In this document: one piece after another, positions 24,103 through 32,825 of the stretch
Position numbering within the stretch: position 1 is the stretch's first letter
Layout: each line of letters opens with the position of its first letter
Source: Serpens sp035497915
GTDB taxonomy: Bacteria; Pseudomonadota; Gammaproteobacteria; Pseudomonadales; Pseudomonadaceae
Reading direction: 5' to 3'
Assembly (NCBI RefSeq): GCF_035497915.1
Contig: NZ_DATJCS010000048.1
Span: 58,237 to 122,236 of the forward strand
DNA length: 64,000 bases
Notes under the pieces: generated by a model
The model's input: the letters and a program-made list of their open reading frames with translations, nothing else
The model's database searches: none
Told to the model about the DNA's origin: nothing
Made by a program: the position numbers and the translations under genes

Positions 24103-26570
24103 CCGCGATGCACACGACTGTTTGGGACATTCCCGGCGGCATTCATCCGCCGGAGCGCAAGGACCTGTCCAACCGCACGCAGATCCAGCCCGCGCCGCTG
24201 CCGGCCCGGCTGATCCTGCCGCTGAGCCAGCATCTCGGCGCGCCGGCCGAGCCCTGCGTGGCGGTCGGCGAGCGCGTGCTCAAGGGGCAGAAGATCGCCG
24301 ACGCCCAGGGCACGGTCAGCGTGCCGCTGCACGCGCCGACCTCCGGCACGGTGAGCTTCATCGGTCCGCAGCCCTATCCGCATGTCTCCGGCATGAACGC
24401 ACCGGCCATCGTCATCGACAGCGACGGCCAGGATGAATGGTGCGAGCTGCAGCCGGTCGCCGATTTCCGCAGCCTGGCGCCCGCCGACCTGCTGACGCTG
24501 ATCCGCGAGGCCGGCATCAACGGCCTGGGCGGCGCCGGCTTCCCCACCGCCGCCAAGCTGGCGGCGCGGCCGCTGGACAAGGTCGGCACGCTGATCATCA
24601 ACGGCACCGAGTGCGAGCCCTACATCACCGCCGACGACCTGCTGATGCGCGAGCGCGCCGCCGCGCTGGTCGGTGGCGTCGACATCCTCGCCCACCTGCT
24701 GCAGCCGCAGACCGTGCTGATCGGCATCGAGGACAACAAGCCCGAGGCCATCGCCGCCGTGCGCGCGGCGCTCGGCGAGCGCCCCTATGTGCTCAAGGTG
24801 TTCCCCACCAAGTACCCGTCCGGTGGCGAGAAGCAGCTGATCCAGATCCTCACCGGCCGCGAAGTGCCCAGCGGTGGGCTGCCGGCCGATATCGGCATGC
24901 TCTGCCAGAACGTCGGTACCTGCGTGGCCATTCACGACGCCGTTGTGCTCGGCAAGCCGCTGATCTCGCGCATCACCACCCTGACCGGCGAGGCGCTGGA
25001 ACGGCCGATGAACGTCGAGGCGCTGATCGGCACGCCGGTGAACGAACTGCTGGCCTTTGCCGGCCTCAAGCCGAACAGCCTGGATCGCCTGATCATGGGC
25101 GGGCCGATGATGGGCTTCAGCCTGCCGTCCCGGGACGTGCCGGTGATCAAGACCACCAACTGCCTACTGGCCGCCACGGGGAAGGAACTGCCGCCGCCCC
25201 CGCCAGCGCTGCCGTGCATCCGCTGTGGCGAATGCGCCGAGGCCTGTCCGGCCAGCCTGCTGCCGCAGCAGCTGCATTTCTTCGCCCTCGGCCAGGACCA
25301 CGAACAGCTGCGCGCCCAGCACCTGTTCGACTGCATCGAGTGCGGCGCCTGCGCCTATGTGTGCCCGTCGAACATCCCGCTGGTGCAGTATTTCCGCGCT
25401 GCCAAGGGCGAGATCCGCGAGCTGGAGCAGAAGCAGCAGAAGGCCGAGCACTCGCGCCAGCGTTTCGAACAACGCCAGGAACGCCTGCGCCGCGCCGAGG
25501 AACAGAAGGAAGCCGAACGCAAGGCGCGCGCCGAGAAGGCCGCGCTGGCCAAGGCCGCCAAGGAGGCGGCGCCCGCCGTCGAGGCCACGCCCCAGGCGGT
25601 GGAAGCCGGCGAAGCCCTCAAGCGCCTGAAGATCGAGGCCAGCATGGCCCAGGTCGCCCTGAAGAAGGCCGAGAAGCAGCTGGCCCAGCACGATACCGAG
25701 GAGCTGCGCCAGCAGGTCGAAACGCTGCGCGCCGCCGCCGAACAGGCCCAGCAGGCACTGGCCGCCGCCCAGCCGGCCACGCCGGCGCCCGCCGCAGCCA
25801 AACCGGCCAGCGACGAGGCGCTGAAGAAGGCCAAGATCGAAGCCGCCATGTTGCGCGCGCAGATCCGCAAGCTGGAGAAGCTGGAAGCCCCGGACGACGA
25901 TCAGCAGGCCGAGCTGGCGCATCTGCGCCAGCAATTGGAAGACGCCGACAAGCTGCTGGCCGCTGCCGAAGCCGCCGCACCCGCACCCGTCCCCGCCGCC
26001 AAGCCGACCGGGGACGAAGCCCTGAAGAAGGCCAAGATCGAAGCCGCCATGCTGCGTGCGCAGATCCGCAAGCTGGAGAAGCTGGAAGCTCCGGACGACG
26101 ATCAGCAGGCCGAACTGGCCCGCCTGCGCCAGCAGCTGGAAGACGCCGACCAGGCCCTGGCCAGCGCCGAGGCCGCCGCGCCAGCGCCGGTGCCGGCGGC
26201 CAAGCCGGTCGATGAGGCGCTGAAGAAAGCCAAGATCGAGCTGGCCATGGCCCGCGCCGAACTGAAGAAGGCCGAGAAGGCCGGCGCCGATGAGGCCGAG
26301 CTGACCCGCTTGCGCGAGGCACTGGCGAGCGCCGAGCAGGATCTGCACGCGGCCGAGGAAGGCACCGCCAGGCCGGCGCCGGATCTGGTACGGATGGAAA
26401 AGCGCCCGGTCGACGACGCCACCCGGCAGCTGAAGACCGAACTGGCCTTCGCCCGCGCCGAGCTGCGCAAGCTGGAACGCACGGAAAACCCGGAACCGGC
26501 CGCCCTGGACGCCGCCCGCGCCAAGCTGGCGGAGGCCGAACGCAAGCTGGCGGAGAACACGGCAGAGTGA
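24099..26570 (+). CDS. rnfC: RNF/Rsx electron transport complex subunit C, with long repeat tail
   Basis: The peripheral NADH- and FMN-binding subunit, 823 aa. The barrel-sandwich N-terminus is followed by the flavin/NADH fold (LGGAGFPTAAKL near residue 145), an SLBB region, and two 4Fe-4S motifs CIRCGECAEACP near 371 and CIECGACAYVCP near 412. From about residue 440 the protein becomes a charged Ala/Lys/Glu coiled coil. Residues 566-766 contain three repeats of 66-67 aa around DEALKKAKIEAAMLRAQIRK; the first two are almost identical. Long tails are known in gammaproteobacterial RsxC and vary in copy number. Unlike the rest of the operon, the next gene is 209 bp away. Confidence 0.95.
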   Translation: MTAMHTTVWDIPGGIHPPERKDLSNRTQIQPAPLPARLILPLSQHLGAPAEPCVAVGERVLKGQKIADAQGTVSVPLHAPTSGTVSFIGPQPYPHVSGMNAPAIVIDSDGQDEWCELQPVADFRSLAPADLLTLIREAGINGLGGAGFPTAAKLAARPLDKVGTLIINGTECEPYITADDLLMRERAAALVGGVDILAHLLQPQTVLIGIEDNKPEAIAAVRAALGERPYVLKVFPTKYPSGGEKQLIQILTGREVPSGGLPADIGMLCQNVGTCVAIHDAVVLGKPLISRITTLTGEALERPMNVEALIGTPVNELLAFAGLKPNSLDRLIMGGPMMGFSLPSRDVPVIKTTNCLLAATGKELPPPPPALPCIRCGECAEACPASLLPQQLHFFALGQDHEQLRAQHLFDCIECGACAYVCPSNIPLVQYFRAAKGEIRELEQKQQKAEHSRQRFEQRQERLRRAEEQKEAERKARAEKAALAKAAKEAAPAVEATPQAVEAGEALKRLKIEASMAQVALKKAEKQLAQHDTEELRQQVETLRAAAEQAQQALAAAQPATPAPAAAKPASDEALKKAKIEAAMLRAQIRKLEKLEAPDDDQQAELAHLRQQLEDADKLLAAAEAAAPAPVPAAKPTGDEALKKAKIEAAMLRAQIRKLEKLEAPDDDQQAELARLRQQLEDADQALASAEAAAPAPVPAAKPVDEALKKAKIELAMARAELKKAEKAGADEAELTRLREALASAEQDLHAAEEGTARPAPDLVRMEKRPVDDATRQLKTELAFARAELRKLERTENPEPAALDAARAKLAEAERKLAENTAE
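25797..26200 (+). repeat. Intragenic tandem repeats in rnfC
   Basis: Two DNA units of 201 bp and 198 bp (landmark CTGAAGAAGGCCAAGATCGA at 25821 and 26022, degenerate copy at 26220) encode the coiled-coil repeats. The near identity of the first two units suggests recent duplication or gene conversion. Confidence 0.85.
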
Positions 26571-26582
26571 ACCGGCCGCTTT

Positions 26583-26667
26583 CGGTGGAAAATCGCTGCG
26601 CGAGTTTTCCACCCTACGAGCGACGGAACGGTTGACGTAGGGTGGACAGCGCTTTTCCTGTCCACCG
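26583..26667. repeat. Family D repeat inside the rnf operon
   Basis: GGTGGAAAATCGCTGCGCGA with its complement GAGTTTTCCACCCTACG, then GTAGGGTGGACAGCGC with CCTGTCCACCG. The region up to the rnfD start also has AGGAGGCC/GGCCTCC stem (26670-26690). These fill the 209-bp gap between rnfC and rnfD. Confidence 0.8.
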
Positions 26668-26779
26668 AAAGGAGGCCGTTAGGCCTCCCCGGCGGCCAGG
26701 ACAGCGCCAGCCGCTGGAAGTTGAAACACAGGCTGCCGTCACGCCGACGGCGGCAAGACGTACAGGATTCGGAGCCCAC

Positions 26780-27808
26780 ATGGCCCTGCCCCGCATCACC
26801 TCGCCCCATGCCATCGGGGCCAACCGCACCCAGCGCGTCATGCTGACGGTGCTGGCCGCCACCCTGCCCGGCTTTGTCATGCTGACTTGGCTGTACGGCG
26901 CCGGCACGCTGATCAACCTGCTCTGGGCCGGCGGCCTGGCGCTGGGCGTCGAAGCGCTGCTGCTGAAGCTGCGCCAGCGGCCGGTGCAGTTCTTCCTGCG
27001 CGATGGCAGCGCCTTGGTCACCGCCGTGCTGCTGGCCCTGGCGCTGCCGCCCTATTCGCCCTGGTGGCTGACCCTGATCGCCGTGGCCAGCGCCATCGCC
27101 TTCGGCAAGCAGCTGTACGGCGGCCTCGGCCAGAATCCGTTCAACCCGGCGATGGTCGGCTACGTGGTGGTGCTGGTGTCCTTTCCGGTACAGATGACCA
27201 GCTGGCCGGTGCCCCACGCCGTGGGCCTGCTCGATGGCTTCCAGCACATCTTTGGCCTGGCGCCGCTGGTGGATGGCTGGAGCCAGGCCACCGCCCTGGA
27301 CGTGCTGAAGACCAACAACAGCCTGACCATCGCCGAGCTGTGGAAACAGCCGGCCTTCGGCCACTACGGCGGCATCGGTTCGGAAGTGGTCAACCTGGCG
27401 TTCCTGGCCGGCGGGTTGTTCCTGCTCGGCCGGCGGGTGATCGGCTGGCACGCCCCGGTGGGCATGCTCGGCGCCCTGCTGGTGATGAGCCTGCTGTTCT
27501 GGAATGGCTCGGGCTCGGACAGCCACGGCTCGCCGCTGTTCCACCTGCTCTCCGGCGCCACCATGCTCGGCGCCTTCTTCATCGTCACCGACCCGGTGTC
27601 CGGCGCCACCAGCACCCGCGGCCGCCTGCTGTTCGGCATTGGCGTCGGCATCCTGGTCTACGTGATTCGCGCCTGGGGCGGCTACCCGGACGGCGTGGCG
27701 TTCGCCGTGCTGCTGATGAACCTGGCCGCACCGACCATCGACTACTACACCCGTCCGCGCACCTACGGCCACGCCAAGGCCGAGCGCGGCCTCAAGCTGG
27801 GCGAATGA
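26780..27808 (+). CDS. rnfD: RNF/Rsx electron transport complex subunit D
   Basis: The NqrB-like membrane subunit, 342 aa, with about nine to ten helices. RnfD carries a covalent FMN on a threonine in an SxAT motif; here DGWSQATALD has the candidate Thr171, with Gln in place of the usual Gly. A second SGATST lies near residue 275. GQNPFNPAMVGY is another family landmark. A GGAG site 6 bases before ATG 26780 sets the start; the longer reading frame upstream consists of repeat DNA. It is 4 bp from rnfG. Confidence 0.94.
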   Translation: MALPRITSPHAIGANRTQRVMLTVLAATLPGFVMLTWLYGAGTLINLLWAGGLALGVEALLLKLRQRPVQFFLRDGSALVTAVLLALALPPYSPWWLTLIAVASAIAFGKQLYGGLGQNPFNPAMVGYVVVLVSFPVQMTSWPVPHAVGLLDGFQHIFGLAPLVDGWSQATALDVLKTNNSLTIAELWKQPAFGHYGGIGSEVVNLAFLAGGLFLLGRRVIGWHAPVGMLGALLVMSLLFWNGSGSDSHGSPLFHLLSGATMLGAFFIVTDPVSGATSTRGRLLFGIGVGILVYVIRAWGGYPDGVAFAVLLMNLAAPTIDYYTRPRTYGHAKAERGLKLGE

Positions 27809-27812
27809 ACCG

Positions 27813-28445
27813 ATGAACACTCCGGAAATCCGTCGTTCGATGCTCAGGAACAGCCTGGTCCTCGGCCTGTTCGCCATCGTCACCGTGGGCGTGGTGGCCT
27901 TCACCCAGCAGAGCACCGCCGAGCGTATCGCCCAGGCCGAGCGCCAGGCGCGGATCGACGCGCTGGCGCAAATCCTGCCGGCCGGCAGCTACGACAACGA
28001 CCTGCTCAACAGTCAGCGCGAACTGCAACACGCCCTGCTTGGCCCACGCCCGGTGGCGGCCTGGATCGCCACCCGCGAGGGCCAGCCTTCGGCGGTGATC
28101 CTGCAGGCCACCGCACCGGACGGTTACAGCGGCGCCATCCAGTTGCTGATCGGCGTGCATGCCGATGGTCGCCTGAGCGGCGTGCGGGTCATCGGCCACC
28201 GCGAGACCCCCGGCCTGGGCGACAGGATCGAGCTGGCCAAGAGCCGCTGGATTCTCGGCTTCGACGGCAAGTCGCTGCAGCAGCCCGGCGACAGCGGCTG
28301 GGCGGTGAAGAAGGACGGCGGCCAGTTCGATCAGTTCGCCGGCGCCACCATCACGCCGCGTGCGGTGGTCAAGGCCGTGCATCAGGCCCTGCAATACTTC
28401 GATGCCCACCGCGATGAACTCTTCGCGCAGGAGACCGCCCGATGA
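27813..28445 (+). CDS. rnfG: RNF/Rsx electron transport complex subunit G
   Basis: A 210-aa single-pass subunit with a periplasmic FMN-binding domain. One membrane helix (about 12-30) is followed by the FMN-binding fold containing GHRETPGLGDRIE and, near the end, FAGATITPRAVV, where the second threonine (Thr181) is the expected covalent FMN site. Its stop overlaps the rnfE start by four bases. Confidence 0.95.
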   Translation: MNTPEIRRSMLRNSLVLGLFAIVTVGVVAFTQQSTAERIAQAERQARIDALAQILPAGSYDNDLLNSQRELQHALLGPRPVAAWIATREGQPSAVILQATAPDGYSGAIQLLIGVHADGRLSGVRVIGHRETPGLGDRIELAKSRWILGFDGKSLQQPGDSGWAVKKDGGQFDQFAGATITPRAVVKAVHQALQYFDAHRDELFAQETAR

Positions 28446-29155
28446 GCACCAGCTACCGCGACATCACCGTCAACGGCCTGTGGAAGAACAACCCCGGGCT
28501 GGTGCAGTTGCTGGGCCTGTGCCCGCTGCTGGGCACCAGCAACTCGGCGGTCAACGCCCTGGGCCTGGGGCTGGCCACCGTGCTGGTGCTGACCTGTTCC
28601 AACGCCGCCGTGTCGCTGATCCGCGGCGCGGTGACCCCCGCCGTGCGCCTGCCGGCCTTCGTGATGATCATCGCCGCGCTGACCACCTGCATCGAGCTGC
28701 TGATGCAGGCCTTCACCTACGAGCTGTACCAGATCCTCGGCATCTTCATTCCGCTGATCACTACCAACTGCGTGATCCTCGGCCGCGCCGAGGCGTTCGC
28801 CGCCAAGAACAGCGTCAGTCGCGCGGCGTATGACGGCCTGGTGATGGGCATTGGCTTTGCCCTGGTCCTGCTGGCCATCGGCCTGGTACGCGAACTGTTC
28901 GGCACCGGCGCGGTGTTCGCCAATATGCAGCTGCTGTTCGGCCCGCTGGCCGCCAACTGGCAGATCACCCTGGTGGAGGATTACCAGGGCTTCCTGCTGG
29001 CCATCCTGCCGCCGGGCGCCTTCATCGTGCTGGGCCTGCTGATCGCCCTGAAGAACCGCATCGACGAGCAACTGGCCGCACGCGCCAAGGCCCGCGAGCC
29101 GGTCGCCGCTCCCGCCCCCAGCCGCCGCGTGCGGGTGACCGGGGTGATCGAGTAG
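28442..29155 (+). CDS. rnfE: RNF/Rsx electron transport complex subunit E
   Basis: A 237-aa membrane subunit homologous to RnfA, with six helices. NNPGLVQLLGLCPLLGTSN and IPLITTNCVILGRAEAF carry the conserved cysteines that pair with those of RnfA around the intramembrane cluster. The tail after residue 210 is basic and Ala/Pro-rich. It is the last rnf gene; a family C repeat separates it from nth. Confidence 0.96.
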   Translation: MSTSYRDITVNGLWKNNPGLVQLLGLCPLLGTSNSAVNALGLGLATVLVLTCSNAAVSLIRGAVTPAVRLPAFVMIIAALTTCIELLMQAFTYELYQILGIFIPLITTNCVILGRAEAFAAKNSVSRAAYDGLVMGIGFALVLLAIGLVRELFGTGAVFANMQLLFGPLAANWQITLVEDYQGFLLAILPPGAFIVLGLLIALKNRIDEQLAARAKAREPVAAPAPSRRVRVTGVIE

Positions 29156-29165
29156 ATCGCGGAAC

Positions 29166-29239
29166 CTGTGGGAGCGAATTCGTTCGCGAGCTTTTTGCCA
29201 GCCCCTGCATAAAAGCTCGCGGACAAGTCCGCTCCCACA
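29166..29239. repeat. Palindromic repeat, family C
   Basis: Arms GTGGGAGCGAATTCGTTCGC and AAGCTCGCGGACAAGTCCGC with CTCCCACA edges. A second copy of this family is at 52571-52644, with the same internal AAGCTCGCGGACAAG arm. Confidence 0.88.
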
Positions 29240-29293
29240 AACAACGCTGACCGCCCTACGCCCGGCCCGCTTCACTATCCGCGCCAGAGAACC

Positions 29294-29932
29294 ATGAACG
29301 CCGCCAAACGCCTGGAAATCTTCCGTCGCTTCCACGAAGACAATCCCAACCCCACCACCGAGCTGGCCTACCGCTCGCCGTTCGAGCTGCTGATCGCGGT
29401 GATCCTCTCCGCGCAGGCCACCGACGTGGGGGTGAACAAGGCCACCGCCAAACTGTTCCCGGTGGCCAACACGCCGGAAGCCATCCATGCGCTCGGTTAC
29501 GAAGGCCTGTGCGAGTACATCAAGACCATCGGCCTGTATCCCACCAAGGCGAAGAACGTGCTGGAAACCTGCCGCCTGCTGATCGAGAAGCACGCCAGCC
29601 AGGTGCCCGACAACCGCGAGGACCTGGAAGCCCTGCCGGGCGTCGGCCGCAAGACCGCCAACGTGGTGCTCAACACCGCCTTCCGGCAGCACACCATGGC
29701 GGTGGATACGCATATCTTCCGGGTCAGCAACCGCACCGGCATCGCGCCGGGCAAGAACGTGCTGGAGGTGGAAAAGAAGCTGCTCAAGGTGGTGCCCAGG
29801 GAGTATCTGCTCGACGCCCACCACTGGCTGATCCTGCACGGACGCTACGTGTGCCAGGCGCGCAAGCCGCGCTGTGGCAGTTGCCGCATCGAGGATCTGT
29901 GCGAATACAAGCAGAAGACCTCCGACGATTGA
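29294..29932 (+). CDS. nth: Endonuclease III
   Basis: A DNA glycosylase/AP lyase that removes oxidised pyrimidines. The product is 212 aa. The helix-hairpin-helix LPGVGRKTANVVL contains catalytic Lys120 and the VDTHIFRVSNR loop Asp138, exactly the E. coli numbering. The C-terminal 4Fe-4S cluster motif C-x6-C-x2-C-x5-C starts at Cys187. Its position behind rnfE is conserved across gammaproteobacteria. Confidence 0.98.
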   Translation: MNAAKRLEIFRRFHEDNPNPTTELAYRSPFELLIAVILSAQATDVGVNKATAKLFPVANTPEAIHALGYEGLCEYIKTIGLYPTKAKNVLETCRLLIEKHASQVPDNREDLEALPGVGRKTANVVLNTAFRQHTMAVDTHIFRVSNRTGIAPGKNVLEVEKKLLKVVPREYLLDAHHWLILHGRYVCQARKPRCGSCRIEDLCEYKQKTSDD

Positions 29933-29974
29933 GCCTTATAGGCTTGACCCGCTGTTTTCATTGAAAAAATCTTT

Positions 29975-30003
29975 TTTACCCGCTGGATCGGAGTCGCTAT
30001 AAG
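29975..30003 (+). promoter_or_regulatory. Promoter of the PA3496-type gene
   Basis: TTTACC (29975-29980) and TATAAG (29998-30003) are separated by 17 bp, a good sigma-70 layout. An AT-rich stretch TTGAAAAAATCTTTTTT just upstream could act as an UP element. It gives the small gene its own transcript. Confidence 0.6.
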
Positions 30004-30034
30004 GTGCGCCATCGCACCCCGCCTGGAGTGACTC

Positions 30035-30208
30035 ATGACCGAGAAAGCCGAACTCGAACTGGACGATGACTTCGTTGAGAGCAACGAAGAAGCCGTTGAG
30101 CAGGTCGAAGTCGCCAAGACCAACCTCACCAAGCGCCGCATCATCGACAACCTGCTCGAAGAACGCCGCCTGCAGAAGCGTCTGACCGATTACGACTACG
30201 ACCTCTGA
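30035..30208 (+). CDS. PA3496-type small protein
   Basis: A 57-aa protein, too short for many gene finders, starting MTEKAELELDDDF and ending QKRLTDYDYDL. The acidic first half and a basic RRIIDNLLEERRLQKR helix match the small conserved protein that follows nth in pseudomonads (PA3496 family, sometimes called putative envelope integrity protein). GGAG lies before the ATG, a promoter is at 29975 and an intrinsic terminator follows directly. The function is not known. Confidence 0.88.
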   Translation: MTEKAELELDDDFVESNEEAVEQVEVAKTNLTKRRIIDNLLEERRLQKRLTDYDYDL

Positions 30209-30221
30209 TGTGCCGAACAAC

Positions 30222-30254
30222 AAAAAAACCGCCCTCTCGGGCGGTTTTTTGTTT
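30222..30254 (+). terminator. Intrinsic terminator after the PA3496-type gene
   Basis: Stem AACCGCCC-TCTC-GGGCGGTT with a six-T tract, 13 bp after the stop codon; seven A precede the stem so it may also work in reverse. Confidence 0.93.
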
Positions 30255-30275
30255 GAGCGGGCCGACAACATTCGC

Positions 30276-30360
30276 TCGGTGGAAAATCGCTACGCGAGTT
30301 TTCCACCCTACGACGGCTCGGCATCGGGCAACTTGTGGGGCCGGGTTTATCCCGGCCGAG
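30276..30360. repeat. Family D half element and a single family A arm
   Basis: GGTGGAAAATCGCTACGCGA with GAGTTTTCCACCCTACG at 30276-30313, then a lone arm CTTGTGGGGCCGGGTTTATC at 30332-30360. Confidence 0.8.
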
Positions 30361-30401
30361 GGAAGGGCAGGATCAGACACCACGGTGCGGTGGTGACCGG
30401 A

Positions 30402-31001
30402 TCAGGCGATCGCGGCAACCTTCGCCTGGGCGCTTTCCAGGCCCTTGGCAGCGGTATCGCCGCCCATGTTCAGGCCTTCGGCGTGGATGAATTCGACATC
30501 GGTGATGCCGATGAAGCCCAGCGCCTGGCGCAGGTAGGGTTCCTGGTGATCCAGCGGGCTGCCGGTGTAGATGCCACCACGGGCGGTCAGCACGTAGGCG
30601 CGCTTGCCGGTCAGCAGGCCCTGCGGGCCATTGGCGGTGTACTGGAAGGTCACGCCGGCACGCAGCACATGGTCCAGCCAGGCCTTCAGGGTGCTGGGGA
30701 TGGCGAAGTTGTACATGGGCGCGGCGAGCACCAGCACATCGGCGTCCTTCAGCTCGGCGACCAGCGCGTCAGAGCGCTGCGCGGCGGCCTGCTCGGCGGC
30801 GCTCTGCTGGTCGGCCGGCTTCATCCAGCCGCCGAGCAGGTCCATGTCCAGGTGCGGCAGCGGCTGTTTGGCCAGGTCGCGAACCTGAATGCTGTCGGCC
30901 GGGTTGGCCTGCTTCCACTGGGCGACGAAGGCCTGGGTCAGCTGGCGGGAAACCGAACCTTCCTGACGGGCACTGCTTTCGATCACGAGTACGCGGGACA
31001 T
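30402..31001 (-). CDS. azoR: FMN-dependent NADH-azoreductase
   Basis: A 199-aa flavodoxin-fold oxidoreductase that reduces quinones and azo compounds with NADH. The SSARQEGSVSRQLT phosphate loop, the APMYNFAIPSTLKAWLDHV segment and TARGGIY are the AzoR signature. The divergent LysR gene 157 bp away is the probable regulator; azoR/LysR pairs are common in Pseudomonas and respond to electrophiles or oxidants. Confidence 0.95.
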   Translation of the reverse strand: MSRVLVIESSARQEGSVSRQLTQAFVAQWKQANPADSIQVRDLAKQPLPHLDMDLLGGWMKPADQQSAAEQAAAQRSDALVAELKDADVLVLAAPMYNFAIPSTLKAWLDHVLRAGVTFQYTANGPQGLLTGKRAYVLTARGGIYTGSPLDHQEPYLRQALGFIGITDVEFIHAEGLNMGGDTAAKGLESAQAKVAAIA

Positions 31002-31053
31002 CTTTGACTCCAGAGAGTGTTCGAGGAATGGCGCACACTCTACCCAGAGTCAT

Positions 31054-31093
31054 TTCGATCAAAAAGCGCATAAAGTTGCTGATTTCAATCGAA
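31054..31093. promoter_or_regulatory. Candidate LysR-type operator
   Basis: An inverted pair TTCGAT (31054-31059) and ATCGAA (31088-31093) lies in the azoR/LysR divergent region, 53-92 bp upstream of azoR. The related half ATTTCAATC is nearby. Position and symmetry fit a LysR recognition/activation site; the regulator has not been tested. Confidence 0.4.
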
Positions 31094-31158
31094 CCAGTTG
31101 ATTAGTCTGCAACCTCTCTCTAGGCTCGAGCGCACCCCATTTCACCGAGGCAGCCTCC

Positions 31159-32079
31159 ATGAAAGCGCCCCGCGTCACCCTGGATCAATGGCGGACCCTG
31201 CAGGCCGTGGTCGACCACGGCGGTTTCGCCCAGGCCGCCGAGGTACTGCACCGTTCGCAGTCCTCGGTCAGCTATACCGTGGCCCGCATGCAGGAGCAGC
31301 TGGGCGTGCCGCTGCTGCGCATCGAAGGCCGCAAGGCGGTGCTGACCGAGGCCGGCGCGGTGTTGCTGCGCCGTTCGCGCCAGCTGCTCAAGCAGGCCGG
31401 GCAGATCGAGGACCTGGCCCATCAGCTGGAACTGGGCTGGGAGGCCGAGGTCCGCCTGGTGATCGACGCCGCCTTCCCCTCCGGGCGCATCGCCCGGGCG
31501 CTGACCGATTTCATGCCCAAGAGCCGCGGCTGCCGGGTACGCCTGCGCGAGGAGGTGCTCTCCGGCGTAGTGGACGTGCTGCGCGAGGGCACCGCCGACC
31601 TGGCCATTTCCAGCCTGGAGATCCCCGGCTACCTGGGCACCGAGCTGGGCACCGTGGAGTTCGTGGCCGTGGCACATCCGGAACATCCCCTGCTTCAGCT
31701 GCGCCGCGAGCTGACTTCGCAGGATCTGGAGAACCAGCTGCAGATCGTCATTCGCGACTCCGGTCGGGCCCAGCCCATGGACGTCGGCTGGCTCGGCGCC
31801 GAGCAGCGCTGGACAGTGAGCAGCATGGCCACTGCCGCGCTGTTCGTGCGTCGCGGCCTGGGCTTCGCCTGGCTGCCGCGCCCGGTGATCGCCCGTGACC
31901 TGCACGAGGGGCGGCTCACGGAGCTGCCCCTGCCACAGGGCGGCATTCACCGACCACGCTTTCGCCTGTACGCCAACAAGGACAAGCCGCTGGGCCCGGC
32001 GACCCAGATCCTGGTGGAATCCATCATGACCTTCGTGGACGCCGACCCGGACGAGGTCTGCCCGGAGAAGACCGACTGA
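31159..32079 (+). CDS. LysR family transcriptional regulator
   Basis: A 306-aa regulator. The N-terminal winged helix (WRTLQAVVDHGGFAQAAEVLHRSQSSVSYTVARMQEQLG) is the LysR DNA-binding domain, followed by a coiled linker and a periplasmic-binding-protein-like effector domain to about residue 290. It is divergent from azoR and probably controls it. The effector is unknown. Confidence 0.93.
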   Translation: MKAPRVTLDQWRTLQAVVDHGGFAQAAEVLHRSQSSVSYTVARMQEQLGVPLLRIEGRKAVLTEAGAVLLRRSRQLLKQAGQIEDLAHQLELGWEAEVRLVIDAAFPSGRIARALTDFMPKSRGCRVRLREEVLSGVVDVLREGTADLAISSLEIPGYLGTELGTVEFVAVAHPEHPLLQLRRELTSQDLENQLQIVIRDSGRAQPMDVGWLGAEQRWTVSSMATAALFVRRGLGFAWLPRPVIARDLHEGRLTELPLPQGGIHRPRFRLYANKDKPLGPATQILVESIMTFVDADPDEVCPEKTD

Positions 32080-32146
32080 CCCTCTTCGCAGATTTCTCGT
32101 CAGCCTCTATGCTCCCCCCATTCCAAACCCCTCAAGGACGTACATC

Positions 32147-32707
32147 ATGCTGAAAAAACTGACCCTGGGCGCCTGCGCCCTGCTGTTCGCCTCGCACCTG
32201 CTGGCCGCCGAAAACCCGCGTGTCCTGCTGGCCACCAGCCTGGGCGAGATCGAGATCGAGCTGAACCAGGAGAAGGCGCCGGTCAGCGTGAAGAACTTCC
32301 TGGAGTACGTGGACAAGGGCTTCTATGACGGCACCGTATTCCACCGGGTGATCCCGGGCTTCATGATCCAGGGCGGCGGCTTCGACGCGCAGATGCGCCA
32401 GAAGCCGACCAGCGCGCCGATCCGCAACGAGGCGGACAACGGCCTGCGCAACGAGCGCGGCACCCTGGCCATGGCCCGCACCCAGGTGCGCGACTCGGCC
32501 ACCAGCCAGTTCTTCATCAACCACAGCGACAACGAATTCCTCAACCACGGCCCGCGCGACTTCGGCTACGCGGTGTTCGGCAAGGTGGTGCGCGGCATGG
32601 GCGTGGTCGACCAGATCGCCCAGGTGCCGACCGGCAACCGTGGCATGCACCAGAACGTGCCCCGTGAAGCGGTGGAGATCATTTCGGCCAAGCGGCTGCA
32701 GCAGTAA
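32147..32707 (+). CDS. ppiA: Periplasmic peptidyl-prolyl cis-trans isomerase A
   Basis: A 186-aa cyclophilin with a cleavable signal peptide (MLKKLTLGACALLFASHLLAA), so it folds proteins in the periplasm. The catalytic FHRVIPGFMIQGG, the SQFFINHSDNEFLN loop and VFGKVVRGMGVVD are typical. It is 67 bp downstream of the LysR gene, on the same strand, with its own likely promoter. Confidence 0.95.
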   Translation: MLKKLTLGACALLFASHLLAAENPRVLLATSLGEIEIELNQEKAPVSVKNFLEYVDKGFYDGTVFHRVIPGFMIQGGGFDAQMRQKPTSAPIRNEADNGLRNERGTLAMARTQVRDSATSQFFINHSDNEFLNHGPRDFGYAVFGKVVRGMGVVDQIAQVPTGNRGMHQNVPREAVEIISAKRLQQ

Positions 32708-32745
32708 CCGTGGGGCGATCAACGTCGCCCACCAAGGCCTAGGAA

Positions 32746-32810
32746 TCGTAGGAGCGGCTTCAGCCGCGATAGCTCTGCACAGCGCCAATCGCGGCTGAAG
32801 CCGCTCTTAC
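32746..32810. repeat. Family B palindromic repeat
   Basis: CGTAGGAGCGGCTTCAGCCG with CGGCTGAAGCCGCTCTTACG, between the convergent ppiA and COG3146 genes. Confidence 0.9.
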
Positions 32811-32825
32811 GAGATTCTCGGACGG

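Noticed and set aside
25797..26400. Direct repeats in rnfC considered as a CRISPR or minisatellite array
   Set aside because: Units are in frame and encode a coiled coil; there are no unique spacers.
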